64,000 nt of DNA from Photorhabdus khanii NC19 (GTDB lineage: Bacteria; Pseudomonadota; Gammaproteobacteria; Enterobacterales; Enterobacteriaceae), in NCBI RefSeq assembly GCF_000517265.1, contig NZ_AYSJ01000002.1, positions 679,497-743,496 on the forward strand. Direction: 5' to 3'. Of this stretch, positions 56,478 through 64,000 are shown piece after piece (within the stretch, counting starts at the first letter, position 1; the number at the start of each line of letters is the position of its first letter). The notes under the pieces were generated by a model. The model did not search any database, was not told where the DNA came from, and was given only the letters and a program-made list of their open reading frames with translations. Position numbers and translations under genes: made by a program.

Positions 56478-57410
56478 ATGATGCAGGATTTGCGTCTGAT
56501 ATTAATCATTGTTGGTGCGATAGCAATAATAGCTTTGCTGTTACATGGGTTGTGGACCAGCCGTAAAGAGCGTTCTTCGCTTTTTCGTGATCGCCCAGTT
56601 AAACGTCATAAACATGATCGTCAAGAGAGTTTCGTCGATGACAGTGATGATGAAGCGTTTGACAATCAACAAAAGCCTTACACCCATGAGCAGGTAAAAC
56701 CTCATCAGGAATATAAAGCTGAGCCGGTTATTGAGCGCCGTCAGCCAAAGTTGACTGAAATGGATGTTGCTACGTCTGAAGAAAGCAATGATCCGTTGCT
56801 GACTGGGCATCAGCCTGAGACTACAACCCGAAAAGCAGTAACAGAAATAGAAGAGCAGGAGCCTCAGCTTGGCCTGTTTGAATCTGAAGGACGGGATGAG
56901 CCTGAGAAAAATAGACCTCAGACGGAAGAAAAGTCTCAGGATATGGCAAAAGAGGGGGATGGTGAGCAGGAAGTGCAGGCCAAAGCAGCAAAAGAAATCG
57001 TTTTGGTTCTTCATGTGGCAGCACATCACGGTCAGGCATTGAATGGTGAGCTCTTGCTGCAAAGTATCCTGCAATCTGGCTTCCAATTTGGAGAAATGCA
57101 GATTTTCCACCGTCATCTGAATCCATCAGGCAGCGGTCCGGTGTTATTCAGCCTTGCCAATATGGTGAAACCGGGTTCATTTAACCCTGAAACAATGGCT
57201 GATTTTACCACTCCAGGGGTTTCCATGTTTATGATGGTACCTTCTTACGGAGAAGCTAATCAGAATTTTAAGCTGATGTTGCAGGCGGCTCAGCGCATTG
57301 CTTCTGATGTTGGGGGAGTGGTGCTTGATGATGAGCGTAAGATGCTGACACCGCAAAAAATCGAATTGTATAAAGCACGCATTCGCAGCACACTTGATGT
57401 TCAGGTATAA
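56478..57410 (+). CDS. zipA: Cell division protein ZipA
   Basis: The 310-residue division protein anchors FtsZ to the inner membrane. It has an N-terminal membrane helix (about 5-25, [15 protein letters not shown]), a charged region and a long Glu/Gln/Pro-rich linker (about 60-170). The C-terminal FtsZ-binding domain starts at [12 protein letters not shown]. It is divergent from cysZ, precedes ligA and ends before a terminator. Confidence 0.96.
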   Translation: MMQDLRLILIIVGAIAIIALLLHGLWTSRKERSSLFRDRPVKRHKHDRQESFVDDSDDEAFDNQQKPYTHEQVKPHQEYKAEPVIERRQPKLTEMDVATSEESNDPLLTGHQPETTTRKAVTEIEEQEPQLGLFESEGRDEPEKNRPQTEEKSQDMAKEGDGEQEVQAKAAKEIVLVLHVAAHHGQALNGELLLQSILQSGFQFGEMQIFHRHLNPSGSGPVLFSLANMVKPGSFNPETMADFTTPGVSMFMMVPSYGEANQNFKLMLQAAQRIASDVGGVVLDDERKMLTPQKIELYKARIRSTLDVQV

Positions 57411-57428
57411 TCAACTTATCGAATGTTC

Positions 57429-57454
57429 AAGCCTCCGCCAGCCGGGGGCTTTTT
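57429..57454 (+). terminator. Terminator between zipA and ligA
   Basis: AAGCCTCCG and CGGGGGCTT pair with one wobble around CCAGC, followed by TTT. ligA starts about 20 bp later, so readthrough or a promoter within zipA is likely. Confidence 0.65.
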
Positions 57455-57468
57455 ATCGCTGGTTATAA

Positions 57469-59490
<2,022 letters not shown>

Positions 59491-59514
59491 CTTTTTGTTT
59501 GTATTCTGTCTACT

Positions 59515-59541
59515 GATTATTGAGAGGTTTTCTCAATAATC
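59515..59541 (+). terminator. Hairpin after ligA
   Basis: GATTATTGAGA and TCTCAATAATC form a perfect 11-bp stem with a GGTTT loop, 24 bp after the ligA stop. The tail lacks a U-tract. Confidence 0.55.
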
Positions 59542-59595
59542 GGTGATATTTGATAATGTATTTTCGCATCTGACATTATACGATTCAGCTGAAAA

Positions 59596-59611
59596 TGTGA
59601 TTAATCTCACT
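59596..59611 (+). promoter_or_regulatory. Candidate CRP site upstream of nupC
   Basis: TGTGATTAATCTCACT matches TGTGA-N6-TCACA at nine of ten positions and is followed by A and T-rich DNA. It lies about 119 bp before the nupC ATG. E. coli nupC is activated by CRP, so the link is likely. Confidence 0.7.
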
Positions 59612-59729
59612 AAATAAAAATTTAGAGTAAGAATTATTTCAATCTAATGTAATATCTATCCTATTAATCGCCTTTTATTACATAGAATGCATTTTATAAA
59701 CTAGCTTTCTGTTGTGTTTGGAGTGTGAT

Positions 59730-60914
59730 ATGTCTCAAATCCTGCATTTCCTTTTAGCTCTGATTGTTATTGGCGGCCTTGCTATTTTGGCGAGCAGTAA
59801 CCGTAAAGGTATTCGTCCTCGTTATATTATTCAGTTGCTTGTTATTGAACTTGTCCTTGCGTGGTTTTTCTTGAATTCAGGTATTGGTCAGGAATTTGTC
59901 ATGGGATTTGCGGGTTTGTTTGAGCATTTACTGAAATTTGCGGGTGAAGGGACGGAATTCATTTTTGGCGGCATGATGGGTGCAAAACTGGCATTCTTCT
60001 TTCTGAATGTATTGTGTCCGATTATCTTTATTTCCGCACTGATTGGTATTTTGCAGCATATCAAAGTATTGCCAATCGTCATCCGTGTGATTGGTACTCT
60101 GTTGTCTAAGGTCAACGGCATGGGGAAATTGGAATCATTCAATGCAGTAAGTTCTCTGATACTGGGTCAGTCTGAAAACTTTATCGCTTATAAAGATGTG
60201 CTGGGAAAAATGTCTGAGCGTCGAATGTACACGATGGCTGCAACTGCAATGTCAACGGTTTCCATGTCAATCGTTGGTGCTTACATGACCATTTTGGTGC
60301 CTAAATATGTTGTGGCGGCATTGGTGCTCAATATGTTCAGTACCTTTATCATCCTGTCATTGATTAATCCGTATTCTGTTGACAGCGAAGAAGATATTCA
60401 GATGAGCAATCTTCACGAAGGTCAAAGTTTCTTCGAAATGTTGGGTGAATATATTCTGGCTGGTTTTAAAGTCGCACTGATTGTTGCCGCCATGTTGATT
60501 GGTTTCATTGCCCTGATTGCCGCTATTAACGCGCTGTTTAGCATGATTTTTGATATGAGCTTCCAAGAGATGCTAGGGTATGTGTTCTATCCATTTGCTT
60601 GGATAATTGGAATTCCTGCTGATGAAGCGTTGCGGGTTGGTAGCATCATGGCAACCAAATTGGTTTCTAACGAATTTGTTGCGATGCATAGCTTGCAATC
60701 AATTGCGACAGAATTTTCTCCGCGTTCACAGGGTATTTTGTCGGTATTCCTGGTTTCTTTTGCTAATTTCTCTTCAATTGGAATTGTTGCCGGAGCAATT
60801 AAGGGCTTGAATGAAAACCAGGGTAACGTCGTTTCCCGCTTTGGCTTGAAGCTACTGTTTGGTTCAACCCTTGTCAGCTTCTTGTCTGCGGCTATTGCAG
60901 GTTTGGTGCTGTAA
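59730..60914 (+). CDS. nupC: Nucleoside permease NupC
   Basis: The 394-residue concentrative nucleoside transporter (CNT family) imports pyrimidine and adenine nucleosides with protons. Start ATG 59730 (M-S-Q-I-L-H-F) is preceded by GGAG at 6 bases; an upstream in-frame TTG or GTG extension is not conserved. Signatures [10 protein letters not shown] near 147-156, [10 protein letters not shown] and [10 protein letters not shown] are intact. It lies between ligA and ypeB, a place where E. coli has no nupC. Confidence 0.95.
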   Translation: MSQILHFLLALIVIGGLAILASSNRKGIRPRYIIQLLVIELVLAWFFLNSGIGQEFVMGFAGLFEHLLKFAGEGTEFIFGGMMGAKLAFFFLNVLCPIIFISALIGILQHIKVLPIVIRVIGTLLSKVNGMGKLESFNAVSSLILGQSENFIAYKDVLGKMSERRMYTMAATAMSTVSMSIVGAYMTILVPKYVVAALVLNMFSTFIILSLINPYSVDSEEDIQMSNLHEGQSFFEMLGEYILAGFKVALIVAAMLIGFIALIAAINALFSMIFDMSFQEMLGYVFYPFAWIIGIPADEALRVGSIMATKLVSNEFVAMHSLQSIATEFSPRSQGILSVFLVSFANFSSIGIVAGAIKGLNENQGNVVSRFGLKLLFGSTLVSFLSAAIAGLVL

Positions 60915-61032
60915 AAAGATAAAGTGTTATAGTGGAATATTGCATCATGGATGATGCAGATTTCTTCTTTCCTTTCGCATATATTTCCCTTACCCCGTAA
61001 ACTGGAGTTATCTTTTTTAATCAATGTAAATT

Positions 61033-61248
61033 ATGGAAAAAGAAAATCTGATAGAAATTGCTAATACTGTTATGCCATTCGGTAAATACAAGGGGCGTAT
61101 GCTGATTGACTTACCAGAAGAGTATTTATTGTGGTTCGCTCGTAAAGGCGAATTTCCACAAGGTAAATTAGGCGTCCTGATGGAGATGACTTTAGCAATA
61201 AAAATAGAAGGATTGGATTCATTGGTAAAACCATTGAAGAAGAATTAG
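61033..61248 (+). CDS. ypeB: DUF3820 family protein YpeB
   Basis: The 71-residue protein has the family pattern M-P-F-G-K-Y-K-G-R near 14-22, L-P-E-E-Y-L-L-W-F near 28-36 and F-P-Q-G-K-L-G near 41-47. This is the small DUF3820 domain found after ligA in enterobacteria. Function is not established; a nucleic-acid-related role has been suggested for the fold. It converges with the tRNA-Ala genes over a shared hairpin. Confidence 0.88.
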   Translation: MEKENLIEIANTVMPFGKYKGRMLIDLPEEYLLWFARKGEFPQGKLGVLMEMTLAIKIEGLDSLVKPLKKN

Positions 61249-61300
61249 CAAGGATAGTTTTTTTATGCAAAAAGGTGGTTATTAAGATGGATAAATAAAA

Positions 61301-61327
61301 GGGCCTGAAAGCGTGGCTTTCAGGCCC
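61301..61327 (-). terminator. Terminator of the tRNA-Ala pair
   Basis: GGGCCTGAAAGC and GCTTTCAGGCCC form a perfect 12-bp stem with a 3-base loop. Read on the minus strand it is followed by TTTTATTTA, so it ends the tRNA-Ala transcript and probably also ypeB. Confidence 0.88.
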
Positions 61328-61336
61328 TGATAATTT

Positions 61337-61412
<76 letters not shown>

Positions 61413-61468
61413 ACGAGTGTGGTCTTTCTAATTTTAGTGCCAAATACTTTATTCTGGTAATAAGTATT

Positions 61469-61544
<76 letters not shown>

Positions 61545-61754
61545 AATCAAAATTAATGGAACGGGGCGCATAATATGAAACCCTGCAAATACTGTCAACG
61601 GCTAACTTATCATTCTCAGAGCAAGCGTTGAAAAAGTCATCACTTTTGTGGTGGGACGACAAAATAAAGGCTGAACAACGGGTTGAAATGAGATAGAACG
61701 CGTTTAAGGAAGTGACAAGGTTGTATTAATTAAATGAGATTTTTTTGAAAATAG

Positions 61755-61783
61755 AAGGCACCACACTGAATCGGTGATGCCTT
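61755..61783 (-). terminator. Terminator of gltX
   Basis: AAGGCACCAC and GTGATGCCTT form a 10-bp stem with one wobble. On the minus strand it is 12 bp past the gltX stop and followed by CTATTTTC. Confidence 0.75.
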
Positions 61784-61794
61784 TGTTGCATTAA

Positions 61795-63213
61795 TTACTG
61801 CTGAGTTTCACGTTGAACAATAAATTCCAGAGCCTGATTAATACGGGCCAGAGTACGGGTTTGCCCGATAGCATGAATAGTCACATCCACACCTGGAGAT
61901 TGGCCTGCTCCAGTAGCAGCCACACGCAGTGGCATACCGACTTTACCCATACCAACTTCCAGCTCATCAGCTGTAGATTGAATAGCATGATGAACATTTT
62001 CAGGTGTCCAGTCAGTAACTGCCGCCAGTTTTGTACCAACAACTTCAAGAGGTTGACGGGCAACTGGACGCAAATGTTTCTTCGCCGCATCTGCATCAAA
62101 CTCAGCAAAATCTTCATAGAAGTAGCGGCAGGACTCGGCCATTTCTTTCAGGGTCTTGCAGCGTTCACCCAGCAATTTAATCAGATCAACTAATTGTGGC
62201 CCATTACGGGTATCAATGCCTTGCTGCTCAATGTGCCATGCCAAATGAACGGCAACTTTCTCTGGGGGCAGGGTATTAATATAGTGATGGTTCAGCCATT
62301 GTAGTTTTTCCGTATTGAATGCACTGGCAGATTTATTGATAGCATCCAGGCTGAAGAATTCAGTCATCTCTTCAATACTGAAAATTTCCTGATCACCGTG
62401 TGACCAACCCAGACGAACCAGATAATTCAGCAAAGCTTCCGGCAGATAGCCATCATCGCGGTATTGCATAACACTCACTGCCCCGTGACGTTTAGACAGT
62501 TTTTTACCATCATCACCCAGGATCATCGAAACGTGTGCATATTCTGGAACTGGAGCACCCAGTGCTTTCAGAATATTAATTTGACGTGGTGTATTATTGA
62601 TATGGTCTTCACCGCGAATGACATGGGTGATTTCCATATCCCAGTCATCAATGACAACACAGAAGTTATAGGTTGGAGAACCATCGGTACGGCGGATAAT
62701 CAGATCATCAAGTTCCTGATTACTGAATTCAATTGGGCCACGGATACTATCATTAAAAATAACAGAACCTTCTTGTGGATTGCGGAAACGGACGACATGG
62801 GGTTGATCTGGATTATGCTGACATTGATTATCACGGCAATGGCCGTTATAACGAGGCTTCTCGCCATTCGCCATCTGAGTTTCACGCAATTCTTCCAGAC
62901 GTGCTTTAGAACAATAGCAATGATAAGCAGTCCCTTGTTCCAGCATTTGATCAATAGCCTGGTTATAGCGATCAAAACGTTTAGTCTGATAATAAGGACC
63001 TTCATCCCAATTCAGATTTAACCAGTTCATACCGTCCATAATGGCATCAATGGCTTCCTGAGTTGAGCGTTCAAGGTCAGTATCTTCGATACGCAATACA
63101 AATTCGCCTTTGTTATGGCGGCTATATAACCAGGAATAAAGTGCGGTACGTGCACCGCCAACATGGAGATAGCCAGTTGGACTTGGTGCAAAACGGGTTT
63201 TAATTTTACTCAT
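61795..63213 (-). CDS. gltX: Glutamyl-tRNA synthetase
   Basis: The 472-residue class I synthetase charges tRNA-Glu. The HIGH-like motif is [13 protein letters not shown] (near 10-22) and the KMSKS-like motif K-L-S-K-R-H-G near 237-243. A zinc-binding cluster C-x-C-x(n)-C-x-x-x-C lies near 98-129 (C-Y-C-S-K, C-R-D-N-Q-C). Length equals the E. coli enzyme. It is divergent from the Val/Lys tRNA cluster. Confidence 0.98.
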   Translation of the reverse strand: MSKIKTRFAPSPTGYLHVGGARTALYSWLYSRHNKGEFVLRIEDTDLERSTQEAIDAIMDGMNWLNLNWDEGPYYQTKRFDRYNQAIDQMLEQGTAYHCYCSKARLEELRETQMANGEKPRYNGHCRDNQCQHNPDQPHVVRFRNPQEGSVIFNDSIRGPIEFSNQELDDLIIRRTDGSPTYNFCVVIDDWDMEITHVIRGEDHINNTPRQINILKALGAPVPEYAHVSMILGDDGKKLSKRHGAVSVMQYRDDGYLPEALLNYLVRLGWSHGDQEIFSIEEMTEFFSLDAINKSASAFNTEKLQWLNHHYINTLPPEKVAVHLAWHIEQQGIDTRNGPQLVDLIKLLGERCKTLKEMAESCRYFYEDFAEFDADAAKKHLRPVARQPLEVVGTKLAAVTDWTPENVHHAIQSTADELEVGMGKVGMPLRVAATGAGQSPGVDVTIHAIGQTRTLARINQALEFIVQRETQQ

Positions 63214-63437
63214 TGGGGATTGCCTTAATTACGTTTCACTTTTCAATGAACGTTATTGGTGATTTAAAGTAATAAAAGTGGGGGTTATTTTATCACTGGA
63301 CTTTAATTCCTCAATGCTGTTAGCGGGATGTTGTTGAGAAAAGTCAGCCTATCTGCTTAAACTGAACCCTGAGTGATGATAATTATCTCACCTTTGTTTA
63401 ATTTTGAGACGAACGATATTTTTCCCTAGAAAAAGCG

Positions 63438-63465
63438 TTGACTCATCCTGAACTATCCCTATAAT
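63438..63465 (+). promoter_or_regulatory. Promoter of the Val/Lys tRNA cluster
   Basis: TTGACT (63438-63443) and TATAAT (63460-63465) are 16 bp apart. The GC-containing discriminator GCGACTCC that follows is of the type linked to stringent control of stable RNA. The first tRNA begins 17 bp after the -10. Confidence 0.85.
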
Positions 63466-63482
63466 GCGACTCCATCACGACG

Positions 63483-63558
63483 GGGCGATTAGCTCAGTTG
63501 GTAGAGCATCTCCCTTACAAGGAGGGGGTCATCAGTTCGAATCTGGTATCGCCCACCA
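63483..63558 (+). tRNA. tRNA-Val (anticodon TAC), copy 1
   Basis: This 76-base gene starts GGGCGATTAGCTCAG and ends TCGCCCACCA with CCA encoded. The anticodon stem-loop is CTCCCTTACAAGGAG with anticodon TAC. Flanking TCACGACG and CGTTGTGA can pair beyond the acceptor stem. Confidence 0.97.
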
Positions 63559-63587
63559 CTCGTTGTGATAAAAATGAATTTATGATT

Positions 63588-63663
63588 GGGCGATTAGCTC
63601 AGTTGGTAGAGCATCTCCCTTACAAGGAGGGGGTCATCAGTTCGAATCTGGTATCGCCCACCA
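63588..63663 (+). tRNA. tRNA-Val (anticodon TAC), copy 2
   Basis: Identical to copy 1 over all 76 bases. It is flanked by GAATTTATGATT (63576-63587) and AATCATAAATTC (63663-63674), a 12-bp perfect inverted repeat including the terminal A of CCA. Confidence 0.97.
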
Positions 63664-63707
63664 ATCATAAATTCAGTGGTTTAAGGCAGTAATAGTCATT
63701 ATGAAGT

Positions 63708-63783
63708 GGGCGATTAGCTCAGTTGGTAGAGCATCTCCCTTACAAGGAGGGGGTCATCAGTTCGAATCTGGTATCGCCCACCA
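63708..63783 (+). tRNA. tRNA-Val (anticodon TAC), copy 3
   Basis: Identical to the other two copies. It is flanked by ATGAAGT (63701-63707) and ACTTCAT (63783-63789), again complementary across the acceptor stem. Confidence 0.97.
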
Positions 63784-63824
63784 CTTCATTAGATTGTTTC
63801 AGCAGTATCACACCTTTTTGGTAT

Positions 63825-63900
63825 GGGTCGTTAGCTCAGTCGGTAGAGCAGTTGACTTTTAATCAATTGGTCGCAGGTTCGAATCCTGCACGACCCACCA
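63825..63900 (+). tRNA. tRNA-Lys (anticodon TTT), copy 1
   Basis: This 76-base gene starts GGGTCGTTAGCTCAGT and ends CGACCCACCA. The anticodon loop GACTTTTAATC has anticodon TTT. Flanks TTTTGGTAT and ATTCCAAAA pair at 8 of 9 positions. Confidence 0.97.
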
Positions 63901-63937
63901 TTCCAAAAGACGTAGTTAGAGTAGTTCTCCTATAGAT

Positions 63938-64000
63938 GGGTCGTTAGCTCAGTCGGTAGAGCAGTTGACTTTTAATCAATTGGTCGCAGGTTCGAATCCT
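63938..64000 (+). tRNA. tRNA-Lys (anticodon TTT), copy 2, cut by the window end
   Basis: The first 63 bases are identical to tRNA-Lys copy 1 and include the D arm, anticodon TTT and most of the T arm. The 3' acceptor strand lies outside the window. Confidence 0.93.

Noticed and set aside
56541..57116. 191-codon minus-strand frame inside zipA
   Set aside because: Arises from the repetitive Glu/Gln-rich linker of zipA read on the other strand.
62464..63021. 185-codon plus-strand frame inside gltX
   Set aside because: Antisense shadow of gltX; low-complexity hydrophobic translation without homology.
63498..63935. Short plus-strand frames across the tRNA genes
   Set aside because: Translations of identical tRNA genes and spacers, not proteins.
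63483..64000. Evenly spaced near-identical 76-bp repeats, considered as a CRISPR-like or tandem repeat array
   Set aside because: Each unit folds as a complete tRNA with encoded CCA and a clear anticodon.

Overview
The window looks like a chromosomal segment of an entomopathogenic Morganellaceae bacterium, most probably Photorhabdus (Xenorhabdus is the main alternative). This rests on moderate GC content, an enterobacterial gene order (hmp-glyA-hcaT, suhB-trmJ-isc, ndk-rlmN-rodZ-ispG-hisS-yfgM-bamB-der, cysPTWA-cysM-crr-ptsI-ptsH-cysK-cysZ-zipA-ligA, gltX plus Val/Lys tRNAs), and a PrtS/protealysin-type M4 protease with an emfourin-like inhibitor gene. The species assignment is inference; no database search was possible.

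Layout. 1-1.4 kb: tail of a type VI secretion-type effector (Tox-REase-5), an Imm52-like immunity gene and a broken PAAR gene. 2.1-6.3 kb: hmp and glyA, divergent, with recognisable NsrR and PurR sites, then hcaT. 6.3-10.6 kb: trehalose regulon treR-treB-treC with a palindromic operator. 10.7-18.1 kb: suhB, trmJ and the complete iscRSUA-hscBA-fdx-iscX iron-sulfur operon behind two end-to-end IscR-type sites. 18.2-20.0 kb: pepB and a one-domain sseB. 20.0-24.2 kb: AT-rich accessory segment with an orphan RelE/ParE-like gene, a 232-bp MITE-like element, a secreted protein of unknown function and a metallo-beta-lactamase-fold hydrolase. 24.2-31.6 kb: yfhM (bacterial alpha-2-macroglobulin) and pbpC. 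31.8-41.3 kb: ndk, rlmN, a shortened pilW-like gene, rodZ, ispG, hisS, yfgM, bamB, der. 41.3-46 kb: emfourin-like gene and prtS, hemF, ypeA, ygiW-like, yfeY. 46.1-51.0 kb: sulfate/thiosulfate uptake cysPTWA and cysM. 51.1-53.8 kb: PTS genes crr, ptsI, ptsH on the minus strand, with a second copy of the 232-bp element upstream of ptsH. 54.4-61.2 kb: cysK, cysZ, zipA, ligA, nupC, ypeB. 61.3-64 kb: two tRNA-Ala(GGC), gltX, three tRNA-Val(UAC) and two tRNA-Lys(UUU), the last cut by the window end.

How the parts work together. TreB lacks an EIIA domain, so it should take phosphate from the EIIA-Glc (Crr), EI and HPr encoded about 43 kb away in this window. CysPTWA and CysZ import sulfate or thiosulfate that CysK and CysM convert to cysteine, the sulfur donor that IscS uses for iron-sulfur assembly; IspG, RlmN and IscR itself are iron-sulfur clients. 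YfhM with PbpC, RodZ, BamB, YfgM and ZipA form an envelope and division group.

Most notable beyond routine annotation: two equal-length copies of a MITE-like repeat with 14-bp terminal inverted repeats; leader-trailer complementarity around each complete Val/Lys tRNA, with a different sequence each time; the protease/inhibitor pair split by a terminator-like hairpin; domain-truncated sseB and pilW; and a T6SS effector/immunity pair followed by a PAAR fragment.
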